Shown piece by piece: positions 52,348-60,703 of a stretch of DNA of 64,000 nucleotides. The stretch's first letter is position 1. Every line of letters begins with the position of its first letter. The position numbers and the translations under genes were made by a program. This DNA is from Citrobacter europaeus (GTDB lineage Bacteria; Pseudomonadota; Gammaproteobacteria; Enterobacterales; Enterobacteriaceae): positions 496,001 through 560,000 of the forward strand of contig CP083650.1 in assembly GCA_020099315.1 (NCBI GenBank). Direction: 5' to 3'. The notes below the pieces were generated by a model that saw only the letters and a list, made by a program, of their open reading frames with translations, did no database searches and had not been told where the DNA came from.

Positions 52348-52821
52348 CTACACGCGCGGGCGTTTGCGATACAGCCATAATCCCGGAACGGACAGCCCGA
52401 TGGAGAGCGCGCCGACAATTGATGAGGCTTTGAGGAAATTGGTCAACAGGGTGATCATCAGCGCTTCGCTGTAGCCAAAATGACCGATCTTTACCGCCGA
52501 GATCATGGCTGTGTAGGCGGAGATCCCTGGGAACATAGGGATCACTGCCGCAACCGTAAAGACTTTCGGATGCGCCAGATACCAGCGTGACCACTGGATC
52601 CCAATGCAGCCGACCAGCAATGACGCCATAAAGGTCGACCATTCGATATTAAACCCTGTGCTCATCATCACCGTTCGCGAACCGTGCCCAAGCGCGCCGA
52701 GTAACGCGCACCAGGGGAGCGCCCGATGCGGTACGTTAAATACCATGGCAAAGCCGAGCGCCGGGATCGCCGACAGGATCATGTCCTGTATCAGCACCAA
52801 AATGAAATCGATCACGCCCAT
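52348..52821 (-). CDS. yjjB: YjjB, succinate/threonine-type exporter subunit
   Basis: 157 residues from ATG 52821, matching E. coli YjjB. ThrE_2 domain with about five membrane helices (MVFNVPHRALPWCALLGALGHGSR). Together with YjjP it forms one split ThrE-type exporter, shown in E. coli to export succinate. Its start overlaps the yjjP end by 10 nt. Confidence 0.93.
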   Translation of the reverse strand: MGVIDFILVLIQDMILSAIPALGFAMVFNVPHRALPWCALLGALGHGSRTVMMSTGFNIEWSTFMASLLVGCIGIQWSRWYLAHPKVFTVAAVIPMFPGISAYTAMISAVKIGHFGYSEALMITLLTNFLKASSIVGALSIGLSVPGLWLYRKRPRV

Positions 52822-53588
52822 CCGCGCAGCCCCCATAAGGTCATCGACATGACGACGCCAATGCAGGTCGCCAGCGTCAGCAGGCTGGCAATCGCCCAGC
52901 GGGCGAGTCCGGTATTAATGTGTCCCTTAAACATATCCGCGACGGAGTTGATCAGCGGAAAGCCCGGAACCAGCAGCAGTACGCTGGCGGCCATGGCGAT
53001 GGTTGGAGTGTGGTTAAACGTCGGCAACGTCAGTAGCAGGCCTGAAATCGTGGTCGCCACAAACGCGGTGATGCAAAAGTTGATTTGCGGGTGCAAATGC
53101 CGGGACGCCAGAATCTGGCGGATATACATCGCCACCATGCTGGCGAAAAAGGTGATCACCGCGCCATCCCATCCGCCGTTATTGAGTTTACAAAAGCAGG
53201 CGCAGGACAAGCCGACCATCAAGGCGACCAGCCATCTTGGATAGCGCAGCGGTTTAATCTGGCTAAAGCGTTTCTCAACGCCTTTAATATCCAGCAGTTT
53301 GTGTTCCGCCAGAATAACGATGTGCTGCACCTCCGTCACGACGTGCATGTTAATCCCGCGATCCTGATTTTTTCGCGTTGAGGTCAGGCACTGCCCATCT
53401 TTAATGGTGGTCAGGACGATAGCGTTAGAGGAGATAGCGCTTTCTACGCTGTCCATGCCAAGCGCCAGCCCGAGGCGGGTGGATAGCTCGTCAACCAGCG
53501 CGCTTTCTGCCCCATGCTGAAGTAAAAAAAGACCGCATTGAATACATAACCGTGTAACCGTTCGCTGTGACGACTGCTCTGTTTGCAT
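52812..53588 (-). CDS. yjjP: YjjP, ThrE-type exporter subunit
   Basis: 258 residues from ATG 53588 (MQTEQSSQ), as in E. coli; an in-frame ATG at 53621 with GAAGG upstream could give an 11-residue longer form. ThrE domain: cytoplasmic start (LCIQCGLFLLQHGAESALVDELS), RNQDRGIN-like region and five membrane helices in the second half (GFPLINSVADM). Partner of YjjB. Confidence 0.92.
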   Translation of the reverse strand: MQTEQSSQRTVTRLCIQCGLFLLQHGAESALVDELSTRLGLALGMDSVESAISSNAIVLTTIKDGQCLTSTRKNQDRGINMHVVTEVQHIVILAEHKLLDIKGVEKRFSQIKPLRYPRWLVALMVGLSCACFCKLNNGGWDGAVITFFASMVAMYIRQILASRHLHPQINFCITAFVATTISGLLLTLPTFNHTPTIAMAASVLLLVPGFPLINSVADMFKGHINTGLARWAIASLLTLATCIGVVMSMTLWGLRGWA

Positions 53589-54039
53589 GGCTCGCTCTGA
53601 CTGATAAGGATCTCTTTGCATGAAGGATGCCTTCTTTTTATCATGAAGCATGATCCTGTTGGCTCTGGCTAAGATCAATCTTTGCGTCGAAAAAAGACGC
53701 AGGTCTTACGCGCCTGGACGCCTTACCTGCTTATCAATAAAGACAACGCTTATGAAAATGTAGTGTTATTTATCAGGATGGCAAATACGTAAGCAACGCT
53801 AATGTTCTATTGTAGTTCTTTTAATTGTACATAGAATGTATTTATGCGTAATTTTGTAATAATGGTTCAATAGTTTGACGCTATTGGGATTGTAGCGCCA
53901 TTACTTTATATTTGAATAAAAGCCAAGGATAAACAATTCACCTCGTCTATTGTTTAGAGGTTTTCTGTTAATTAATATTTTTAATTTATCAGGAAATTTT
54001 TAATAAGTGCGAATACGGACTGGTGAGTGTGGAGGAGAT
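53589..54039. other. AT-rich divergent region yjjP / yjjQ
   Basis: About 450 bp, strongly AT-rich from 53740 on (for example near 53810-53990), without a gene. In E. coli the yjjQ-bglJ operon is silenced by H-NS and switched on by LeuO. The composition fits H-NS binding. No discrete operator was picked out. Confidence 0.5.
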
Positions 54040-54765
54040 ATGTTGCCAGGACGCCGCAAAAACGCAATTATTATTAGTAAATTACCAATCGTACAAACCG
54101 GACTTAAAGGTGTAATGCAGGGGCAGTTCGCTGATTACGAACTTACCTACTGTCGTTCCGTTGAAGAACTGACATTGTTGCAGCTGCGGTGCGCTGATTT
54201 GGTGGTTGCTGATTTATCCGGAGACTGTAATCACCCTCGTTCAGTCTGCGAACAATATTACTCTTTATTATCTCAATACCGTGATATTCACTGGGTATTT
54301 CTCGTTTCCCGTATTTTTTATCCTCTGGCCATTGAGTTGCTGATGTGTCCTGTCAGTTCGCTGTTATCTGATGCCGAGCCGATTGAAAGTTTAGTGAATG
54401 TTATTCACGCAGGAAATACTCGTGCTGAGAGAATTAGCAAGTCGCTGCTCTCTCCGCCCGTGATGCCAGAGTTAGCAGACCATAGCGCCCGCTCAATTGT
54501 ACTTACGCTCTCGGAGAGAAAAGTGCTGAGACTGCTGGGAAAAGGTTGGGGAATTAATCAGATTGCGACATTGCTGAAGAAAAGCAATAAAACAATCAGT
54601 GCCCAAAAGAACAGCGCTATGCGTCGCTTATCAATACACAGCAATGCAGAAATGTACGCATGGATAAACAGTTCTCAAGGATCGCGAGAACTGAATTTAC
54701 CTTCAGTTTATGGAGAGACCACGGAATGGAAAGCAGAAGCATCAAAAGAAACGTCGCACTGGTAG
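54040..54765 (+). CDS. yjjQ: YjjQ, LuxR-type transcription regulator
   Basis: 241 residues from ATG 54040 (GGAGGAG upstream), the E. coli length. N-terminal receiver-like domain without an obvious phosphoacceptor set and a C-terminal LuxR HTH (LTLSERKVLRLLGKGWGINQIATLLKKSNKTISAQKNSAMRRL). In E. coli it represses motility and capsule-related genes when expressed. Overlaps bglJ by 40 nt. Confidence 0.93.
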   Translation: MLPGRRKNAIIISKLPIVQTGLKGVMQGQFADYELTYCRSVEELTLLQLRCADLVVADLSGDCNHPRSVCEQYYSLLSQYRDIHWVFLVSRIFYPLAIELLMCPVSSLLSDAEPIESLVNVIHAGNTRAERISKSLLSPPVMPELADHSARSIVLTLSERKVLRLLGKGWGINQIATLLKKSNKTISAQKNSAMRRLSIHSNAEMYAWINSSQGSRELNLPSVYGETTEWKAEASKETSHW

Positions 54766-55403
54766 AAAAGTGCGCGATGAGTAGTGTGGGTATTAAGAGT
54801 TTATTTAATACCATGCCGGATGACCGATATAAACTTCATCTTTTTTCTAATCAGCCAGCCTTTAGTCAGGCGATGTTAAAAACGCCATTTTCGGCAGTTA
54901 TTTTCTCTCTCTCTGCAATCAGAACCGATCGCAGAGCTGGACTCGCCTATCTGACTGAGCTGGCGATTAATTTTCCGCGCATCAAGCGTGTGGTCATTGC
55001 CGATGATGATGCGGAGGCGCGCTTAATTGGCTCTCTGTCACCCTTGCCGCTAGATGGTGTTGTGAGTAAATCTTCCTCGTTAACGGTACTTCAGGACGCG
55101 CTATTTACGGCACTGAATTGCTCCAGCCGAGGAACCGAAGGTTCGAAAAACCATTGGTATATCAATCAAAGCCGGATGCTCAGTCCGACAGAACGCGAAA
55201 TACTGCGCTTTATGTCGAATGGCTATTCAATGCCGCAGATTGCTGTGCAGCTTGAGCGGAATATTAAAACTATTCGGGCACATAAATTTAATGTGATGTC
55301 GAAACTTGGCGTGAGCTCAGATGCCGGACTGCTGGATGCGGCAGATATTCTGTTGTATCTGCGTGCAGGTGAACCGGCGCCTTTCCTGCAGGCTGCTTCT
55401 TAA
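54726..55403 (+). CDS. bglJ: BglJ, RcsB-partner transcription regulator
   Basis: 225 residues from ATG 54726 (MESRSIKRN), E. coli length; the start lies 40 nt inside yjjQ. C-terminal LuxR HTH: LSPTEREILRFMSNGYSMPQIAVQLERNIKTIRAHKFNVMSKLGV. BglJ forms a heterodimer with RcsB to activate bgl, leuO and other H-NS-silenced genes in E. coli. It is clearly a paralogue of the preceding yjjQ. Confidence 0.93.
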   Translation: MESRSIKRNVALVEKCAMSSVGIKSLFNTMPDDRYKLHLFSNQPAFSQAMLKTPFSAVIFSLSAIRTDRRAGLAYLTELAINFPRIKRVVIADDDAEARLIGSLSPLPLDGVVSKSSSLTVLQDALFTALNCSSRGTEGSKNHWYINQSRMLSPTEREILRFMSNGYSMPQIAVQLERNIKTIRAHKFNVMSKLGVSSDAGLLDAADILLYLRAGEPAPFLQAAS

Positions 55404-55419
55404 GGGGTCATGTCAGATC

Positions 55420-55452
55420 GCCCCGTGCCGGGTTTTGCTACTGGCACGGGGC
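55420..55452. terminator. Bidirectional hairpin between bglJ and the YbaK-like gene
   Basis: Perfect 10-bp stem GCCCCGTGCC / GGCACGGGGC with a 13-nt loop containing TTTT, between convergent genes. No good U-run follows. Confidence 0.6.
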
Positions 55453-55460
55453 ATGAAGCC

Positions 55461-55919
55461 TCACTGACACACATCCACCCAGGTGGCGGAAGTCAGCTCA
55501 GCCATCCTTTCCGGCGTGATTCGAACAGCGCTGTGGATGGCGCCTGCGGCGGGAAGCACTTCAGCGTAATGCTTTAACGAGACGTCGCAGTACACCGCAA
55601 TCGGCGTTTCCAGTCCGAAAGGGCAAACGCCGCCAACGGGATGACCCGTCGCGTTCACCACCTCATCGCTACTCAACATACGGGCCTTGGCGCCGAACGT
55701 ACTCTTTAGCTTTTTGTTATCCAGTCGGGCATCACCTTTGGCGACGACCAGAATAATGTCGTTCTTGACCTTCAACGAAAGCGTTTTCGCGATCTGACCG
55801 GGTTCGACGTTATGGGCTTTTGCTGCCAGATCGACGGTAGCGGTACTCTGATCTAATTCGATGATCTCAATATCTGGTGCATGTTGCGCTAAAAATTGGC
55901 GCACTGATTGCAAACTCAT
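55461..55919 (-). CDS. YbaK/EbsC-type aminoacyl-tRNA deacylase
   Basis: 152 residues from ATG 55919 (GGAGAGAAG upstream). YbaK/ProX superfamily: AKTLSLKVKNDIILVVAKGDARLDNKKLK, then HPVGGVCPFG with the GG.xPF substrate loop, and GAIHSAVRITPERMAELTSA. These cytoplasmic enzymes remove mischarged amino acids from tRNA. The substrate class (Cys-tRNAPro, Ala or other) cannot be told here. Convergent with bglJ; I recall no K-12 gene at this site. Confidence 0.82.
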   Translation of the reverse strand: MSLQSVRQFLAQHAPDIEIIELDQSTATVDLAAKAHNVEPGQIAKTLSLKVKNDIILVVAKGDARLDNKKLKSTFGAKARMLSSDEVVNATGHPVGGVCPFGLETPIAVYCDVSLKHYAEVLPAAGAIHSAVRITPERMAELTSATWVDVCQ

Positions 55920-56064
55920 TCTTCTCTCCAAATCGCCTACAGGCAGCTGCGTACAGCAGAAAAACGCATGGCGTAATTTGTCATAGGGGCAAGCTCGCTG
56001 TAAATATTTTAATGTAACAACATGGCAACATTGGCAGTTTTTCGATCCTCTTCACAATCAAAGA

Positions 56065-56085
56065 AACCGGTTACAGTAACCGGTT
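56065..56085. promoter_or_regulatory. LacI/GalR-type palindromic operator
   Basis: AACCGGTTAC-A-GTAACCGGTT, a perfect 21-bp palindrome with central CCGGTTAC/GTAACCGG arms typical of LacI-family operators (GntR, AscG types). It is 200 bp before the EIIC start. No LacI-family gene is in the window, so the regulator is elsewhere. Confidence 0.65.
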
Positions 56086-56154
56086 GCAGAATGCTGAAAT
56101 GACGATTAATACTGAAGTTGTCACTTCCTCTGTATCACATAATAAGAGCCAACT

Positions 56155-56295
56155 ATGAAACTTAACTCAAAATGCAGTAGCGCTGGCGTTCCTCCCGGCA
56201 CGGTTGCGAAAAGTAGTAATGGGCTTTACGTGGTGGTGTTAATGCCAGCACGGTTGCAGGGTTTTGCGAAACGGGAGAACGGCTATGTCTACTAA
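56155..56295 (+). CDS. Possible upstream ORF before the EIIC gene (46 aa)
   Basis: ATG 56155 to TAA 56295, MKLNSKCSSAGVPPG..., overlapping the first codons of the EIIC gene by 11 nt in another frame. AAGAG lies upstream. The segment GCACGGTTGC occurs twice inside it (about 56199 and 56249). Could couple translation to EIIC, or be a chance frame. Confidence 0.3.
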   Translation: MKLNSKCSSAGVPPGTVAKSSNGLYVVVLMPARLQGFAKRENGYVY

Positions 56296-57628
56296 TCATG
56301 CTGTGTTTAATGTAATTTTCCGCTTTGTTGAAAACTATGTCAGTCCTGTTGCCGGACGCATTTCTTCACAACGTCATGTGATGGCCATCCGCGATGGGTT
56401 TATTTCGGCGATGCCCTTTATGATCGTAGGCTCGTTTTTGCTGGTTTTTGCCTACCCGCCTTTTTCTCCTGATACGACCTGGGGGTTTGCCCGCGCGTGG
56501 CTGGATATGGCGAAACAGTTTGAAGGCCAAATCCTTACACCGTTTGATATGACGATGGGGATTATGTCGGTCTACATCTGTGCGGCTATTGCGTATAACC
56601 TGGGCAAGCACTATGTGAAGTCACATCAGTTAGATCCATTCATGTGCGCGATGCTATCGATCATGGCTTTTTTACTGATTGCTGCACCGAAAACCAAAGG
56701 CACGATGCCGGTTGATAGCCTGGGCGGTACGGGGATTTTCACCGCTATCCTGGTGGCCATTTACTGTGTTGAAATGATGCGCTTCCTGAAGGCGCACAAC
56801 ATCGGCATTCGTTTACCCGATCAAGTGCCGCCGATGATCAAAAACTCCTTCGATCTGCTGATCCCGGTGCTGGTGGTGGTGCTGACGCTGTACCCGTTGA
56901 GTCTGGTGATTCAGTCGCAGTTTGACATGCTGATCCCGCAGGCCATCATGGCCATCTTTAAACCACTGGTGTCGGCGGCAGATTCTCTCCCGGCGATACT
57001 TTTGGCAGTACTGATCGGCCATCTGCTGTGGTTTGCCGGCATTCATGGCGCGGCAATTGTGTCGGGAATGCTGCAAATGTTCTGGCTCACCAATCTCGGG
57101 ATGAACCAGTCGGCGCTGGCGCAGGGGGCGCCTTTACCGCATATCTTTATGGAAGCATTCTGGACGTTCTTCATTGTGGTTGGTGGTTCCGGCGCGACGA
57201 TGGGGTTGGTGATTTGCTATCTGCGGAGTCGCTCGGCCCATCTACGCTCGATCGGACGTTTGAGCGTGGTCCCCAGCATTTTTAACATTAACGAACCGGT
57301 GATTTTCGGTACGCCGATAGTCATGAACCCTGTGTTCTTTATCCCTTTCTTGCTGGCCCCGATGGTGAATGCGGTACTGGCGTGGGCGGCGATGAAACTG
57401 GATTTAATTGGGCGAGTGATTTCAGTCGTTCCCTGGACGGCCCCGGCACCGGTTGGCGCGGCATGGGCGTTAGGCTGGGATTATCGTGCGGCCATTCTGG
57501 TTGTTCTGCTGGCGCTGGTGTCTGCTGTTATCTACTTTCCATTCTTTAAGGTTTACGAAAAGCAGCTATTAGCGCAGGAAAAAGAAGAAGCGCAGCGTAT
57601 AGAAGAGGAAAGTCAGCAGGTTGCATAA
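56285..57628 (+). CDS. PTS EIIC permease, cellobiose/lactose family (orphan)
   Basis: 447 residues from ATG 56285 (GGGAGAA upstream). Lac/ChbC-type EIIC: N-terminal RHVMAIRDGFISAMPFMIVGSFLLV, sugar-site region WFAGIHGAAIVSGMLQ, and the NINEPVIFGTPIVMNP motif with the conserved Glu. About ten membrane helices. No EIIA or EIIB is adjacent, so it must borrow them (for example from chb) or act otherwise. A LacI-type operator precedes it. Sugar unknown, probably a beta-glucoside or diglucoside. Confidence 0.88.
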   Translation: MSTNHAVFNVIFRFVENYVSPVAGRISSQRHVMAIRDGFISAMPFMIVGSFLLVFAYPPFSPDTTWGFARAWLDMAKQFEGQILTPFDMTMGIMSVYICAAIAYNLGKHYVKSHQLDPFMCAMLSIMAFLLIAAPKTKGTMPVDSLGGTGIFTAILVAIYCVEMMRFLKAHNIGIRLPDQVPPMIKNSFDLLIPVLVVVLTLYPLSLVIQSQFDMLIPQAIMAIFKPLVSAADSLPAILLAVLIGHLLWFAGIHGAAIVSGMLQMFWLTNLGMNQSALAQGAPLPHIFMEAFWTFFIVVGGSGATMGLVICYLRSRSAHLRSIGRLSVVPSIFNINEPVIFGTPIVMNPVFFIPFLLAPMVNAVLAWAAMKLDLIGRVISVVPWTAPAPVGAAWALGWDYRAAILVVLLALVSAVIYFPFFKVYEKQLLAQEKEEAQRIEEESQQVA

Positions 57629-57657
57629 AGTGTTGGCGGGGGGCTACGGCTCCTCGC

Positions 57658-58446
57658 TTACTTCAGCGTGCAGTCACCGCACTGTTGAACATCGGGCAGG
57701 CGATAGCGCTGGCAGCAGGTTCTGCGCACCAGTAGTCCCTCGCGTGGAACAACGGTACGCCACAGGGGGTTATCCTGGCCGCAGGAGAGTTGTTTCTCAA
57801 AAAAGCAGGTCTGGCGCAACGTGTTCAACAGTTCTTCACCTAACAACGGCTTCATTTCCGTTAAGTACCAGTGAATTAAGTATCCCGTATTACTCCAGAT
57901 AAGCTTCGCGTTGATCTCGCCTGTCGCTTCCAGCGCCTGCACAACCGGCGTCAGCGCTGTGAGAATCAGCGTTTCCATACGTTGTTGAGGAGACAGGGCC
58001 GTGGCCTGGTGATCCTGATGCACATCGATCCAGAAACAGGCTGCACGGCCCGTTTCGTGGAATTCTACGTGCATGTGTTCAGGAGAGACATCGATAGCCT
58101 CTTTTTGCGTCAGCAGAGCTACCATGAGCGGAGGCATCATCAGGCCGATATACCACTGGGCCCAGAGAGAAATCAGCGGCTTATTTTCGCGTGTCAGCGT
58201 GGGCTGATTGCGATAAATATGGTCTGAATAAACCGCCAGCAATGAACTTAACGTCGTGGGTTGCGTCCATTCATGCAGCGTCATCGCACCTGGCACAGGT
58301 GTTTCGTCCAGACGAATGAAGTCCAGCAGGTGCTCACGGGTTTTGGCTATCGTTGCGCGTACGGCAGCAGCCAGCGAGGGGATCTTTGCCGGGAGATGGC
58401 TACGCCAGATGACATCTTCAACGATCGGTGCGGAACGATAAGCCAT
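57658..58446 (-). CDS. fhuF: FhuF, ferric-siderophore reductase
   Basis: 262 residues, E. coli length. C-terminal [2Fe-2S] site with Cys244-Cys245-x10-Cys256-x2-Cys259, the unusual FhuF pattern. It reduces ferrioxamine B and other hydroxamate complexes at the cytoplasmic side of the membrane. A Fur box lies immediately upstream (58469-58488). Matches E. coli FhuF (ENKPLISLWAQWYIGLM). Confidence 0.95.
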   Translation of the reverse strand: MAYRSAPIVEDVIWRSHLPAKIPSLAAAVRATIAKTREHLLDFIRLDETPVPGAMTLHEWTQPTTLSSLLAVYSDHIYRNQPTLTRENKPLISLWAQWYIGLMMPPLMVALLTQKEAIDVSPEHMHVEFHETGRAACFWIDVHQDHQATALSPQQRMETLILTALTPVVQALEATGEINAKLIWSNTGYLIHWYLTEMKPLLGEELLNTLRQTCFFEKQLSCGQDNPLWRTVVPREGLLVRRTCCQRYRLPDVQQCGDCTLK

Positions 58447-58468
58447 GTCGATATAAGGATGTTAATCT

Positions 58469-58488
58469 TAATGATAATGATTGCTAAT
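58469..58488. promoter_or_regulatory. Fur box of fhuF
   Basis: TAATGATAATGATTGCTAAT region, a good match to the repeated GATAAT hexamers of the Fur consensus, 23 bp before the fhuF start. Confidence 0.75.
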
Positions 58489-58554
58489 CCTATAATTGGC
58501 GTTGAGCGATGGCAAGATCTTTGTCGCCATCTCGGGCGACACCGCACAGATAGC

Positions 58555-59631
58555 TCAGGCAGAAGGGCAGTTTACCCGTAGTTCATCGCTGACCAGCGTG
58601 CTGTTGCGCCCAAGGTTCTTGGCCTCATAAAGGGCTTTATCCGCTCGGGCAATAGCGGCCTCAATATCCTGCTCAACAAGAGGCGCAATGCCGATACTAA
58701 CGGTTACGTTAGTTGCCACGCTCTCATTAAACATGTGGGGAATTTTAAGGTCGTACACTTTCTGGCGAATGCGCTCGGCGGCTGCCTGGGCCTGTTGGGG
58801 ATCGACTGCGGTCAGCAGAACCATAAACTCTTCGCCGCCAAAGCGCGCCACCACGTCCCGGGAACGCACGGAGTCACGAATCGCGGCAGAAACCCGGATC
58901 AGTGCCTGGTCGCCCATCATATGCCCGTAGTGATCGTTATAGGCTTTGAAATGGTCGATATCCAGCAGCAGGACGTAGTGCTTCGAATTACTCAGGGCCA
59001 GCAGCGTATCAAGTCTGTGTTGCAGCCCCCGGCGATTGTACAAACCGGTCAGCGGGTCGAGCATGCTGAGTCCGTTCAGGGTTTCCCGTTCTTCCAGCAG
59101 TTTATACATCAGCTGTTGGGCGAAGCCATCGTAGCGCTTTTGTATTACATGCTGGATGGCAATCCCGGCCATGGGCAGCGCCATAAAATAGAAAATTCGC
59201 AAACCATGCTCGCTGCCGTTCAGCCATAAACAGACGGCGACGGATGGCAATGAGTGAAGCGTAAACGCGATGATATTATTGGCAAAAGCGATAGATCCAA
59301 TAAACAGCACGCTGAGAAGGGCGATCAATAGAAAATAATAATCATTATGACCCAGCGCGTTATATTTCAGGAAAATATGTAACGCCCATAGCAAGCCAAA
59401 AACGATTGAAATAAAAGGGAGATTAATTCTTTTGTCCGCATATTTCCCATGCCATGCCAGCAACAATGTACTCATTACGAGCATCAGCAGTGCCGGTACA
59501 GACAGAGCTTTCACCGCAAACAGTGGGAAAAAAAGCGTAAACAGTGCAGAGATTGCATTGAGCAGCAGAAACAGTCGTAAAGAGAGTTGGTATTTTTTGG
59601 TACGCAGAGTTCGCCAGGATTGTACTGTCAT
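58555..59631 (-). CDS. Membrane-bound diguanylate cyclase
   Basis: 358 residues. Six N-terminal membrane segments (~15-160, MASE-like), then a GGDEF domain with active-site GGEEF at 265-269 and an inhibitory I-site RSRD at 256-259, five residues before it. Asp-rich metal loop LLLDIDHFKAYND and the DPLTGLYNRRG start are typical. It should make cyclic di-GMP and be product-inhibited. Lies between two Fur-controlled genes. No K-12 counterpart at this site that I recall. Confidence 0.9.
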   Translation of the reverse strand: MTVQSWRTLRTKKYQLSLRLFLLLNAISALFTLFFPLFAVKALSVPALLMLVMSTLLLAWHGKYADKRINLPFISIVFGLLWALHIFLKYNALGHNDYYFLLIALLSVLFIGSIAFANNIIAFTLHSLPSVAVCLWLNGSEHGLRIFYFMALPMAGIAIQHVIQKRYDGFAQQLMYKLLEERETLNGLSMLDPLTGLYNRRGLQHRLDTLLALSNSKHYVLLLDIDHFKAYNDHYGHMMGDQALIRVSAAIRDSVRSRDVVARFGGEEFMVLLTAVDPQQAQAAAERIRQKVYDLKIPHMFNESVATNVTVSIGIAPLVEQDIEAAIARADKALYEAKNLGRNSTLVSDELRVNCPSA

Positions 59632-59852
59632 AGGTAAATATTGTTAGTTATCTGCAATGTACGAAGGTGTGTTGGTAAATAAAACAAATAACGAACGGGG
59701 TAACATTCGCTGAGGTTTTTATTGTTTTTAGTTGAAAAGCTAACCGGCGAGCAATTTATCACCTTAAATTATTTATGTCATCAATCGTTAAGTAAAACTC
59801 ATATAATTGATAGTGCCCCATAGCTGACAAATGAGAAAATTTATCATATGAT

Positions 59853-59871
59853 ATTGGTTATCATTATCAAT
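59853..59871. promoter_or_regulatory. Fur box of yjjZ
   Basis: TTGGTTATCATTATCAATT, matching the ATTATCATTATC core of the Fur consensus, 16 bp upstream of the yjjZ start. It also lies 220 bp upstream of the divergent cyclase gene. Confidence 0.75.
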
Positions 59872-59886
59872 TTCATAGGTGATACC

Positions 59887-60123
59887 ATGTTGCAACGTAC
59901 GCTGGGCAGTGGATGGGGGGTTCTGCTGCCGGGAATACTTATTGCCGGGATGGCATTTAGTGACCTGTCGGTCTACGTATGGAAGGCGATGATTGTATTA
60001 GGATTACTTCTGACTTCCCTCATGTTGTACCACAAGCGTTTACGGCACTTTGTGTTGTTGCCTTCTTGCGCGGCGCTGATCGGCGGCATTGTTCTGATAA
60101 TGATGAACTGGAATCAGGGATGA
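59887..60123 (+). CDS. yjjZ: YjjZ, DUF1435 small membrane protein
   Basis: 78 residues from ATG 59887 (AGGTGAT upstream); the upstream ATG at 59848 falls inside the Fur box. Two or three membrane helices. E. coli YjjZ occupies the same place and is iron-regulated; function unknown. A Fur box directly upstream agrees. Confidence 0.8.
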   Translation: MLQRTLGSGWGVLLPGILIAGMAFSDLSVYVWKAMIVLGLLLTSLMLYHKRLRHFVLLPSCAALIGGIVLIMMNWNQG

Positions 60124-60162
60124 ACAAAACAGGGAAGAAAACCGAGAGGGGAATAAGATAAT

Positions 60163-60248
60163 TGGTGCGAGGGGGGGGACTCGAACCCCCACATCCTAAG
60201 GACACTAACACCTGAAGCTAGCGCGTCTACCAATTCCGCCACCTTCGC
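60163..60248 (-). tRNA. leuV: tRNA-Leu (CAG), third of the leuQPV operon
   Basis: 86-nt type II tRNA, acceptor GCGAAGG / CCTCGC with encoded CCA at 60165-60163, anticodon CAG in GCTTCAGGTG, T-arm GGGGG-TTCGAGT-CCCCC. The variable arm (TCCTTAGGA) is one base shorter than in the rightmost copy. Confidence 0.95.
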
Positions 60249-60280
60249 ACAGTTATCTTATTTTTTTGATATCGCCTCGT

Positions 60281-60366
60281 TGGTGCGAGGGGGGGGACTC
60301 GAACCCCCACATCCTAAGGACACTAACACCTGAAGCTAGCGCGTCTACCAATTCCGCCACCTTCGC
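60281..60366 (-). tRNA. leuP: tRNA-Leu (CAG), second of the leuQPV operon
   Basis: 86 nt and identical to the copy at 60163, including the short variable arm and TTCGAGT T-loop. Encoded CCA. Separated by 32 bp from the next copy. Confidence 0.95.
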
Positions 60367-60394
60367 CCAGTGCGAGCAATATCAACGTGGATTA

Positions 60395-60481
60395 TGGTGC
60401 GAGGGGGGGGACTTGAACCCCCACGTCCGAAAGGACACTAACACCTGAAGCTAGCGCGTCTACCAATTCCGCCACCTTCGC
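60395..60481 (-). tRNA. leuQ: tRNA-Leu (CAG), first of the leuQPV operon
   Basis: 87 nt, variable arm TCCTTTCGGAC and T-loop TTCAAGT as in the E. coli genes. Anticodon CAG, encoded CCA. It is the promoter-proximal copy; promoter at 60523-60550. Confidence 0.95.
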
Positions 60482-60522
60482 ATACCATCGACACTCAAAA
60501 AGTATCGTTACCACGGGGGCGA

Positions 60523-60550
60523 ATTCTAGAGATTTTATGCAGGGCGTCAA
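60523..60550 (-). promoter_or_regulatory. leuQPV promoter
   Basis: Minus-strand TTGACG (60550-60545), 16-bp spacer, TAGAAT (60528-60523), then a GC-rich discriminator (TCGCCCCC), the hallmark of a stringently controlled stable-RNA promoter. Confidence 0.85.
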
Positions 60551-60617
60551 CAGTTAATTATCGAACTTAACGTGATTGCCGAAAAAAAAGGCGTTTCTTC
60601 GGGGTTTGGCGTTTTAT

Positions 60618-60699
60618 CCAGGCCGGATAAGCGCTAGCGCTATCCGGCGTTGCTCGGTGTCACGTCGGATGGCGGTGTAAACGCCTTATCCGGCCTGGA
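60618..60699. repeat. BIME between leuQPV and rsmC
   Basis: CCAGGCCGGATAAGCG...CTATCCGGC (60618-60648) and GTCGGATGGCGG...TTATCCGGCCTGG (60664-60699), behind rsmC. Confidence 0.85.
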
Positions 60700-60703
60700 T
60701 CGG

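Noticed and set aside
60163..60481. Tandem repeats resembling a CRISPR array
   Set aside because: The repeats are three complete tRNA-Leu genes with anticodon and CCA ends.
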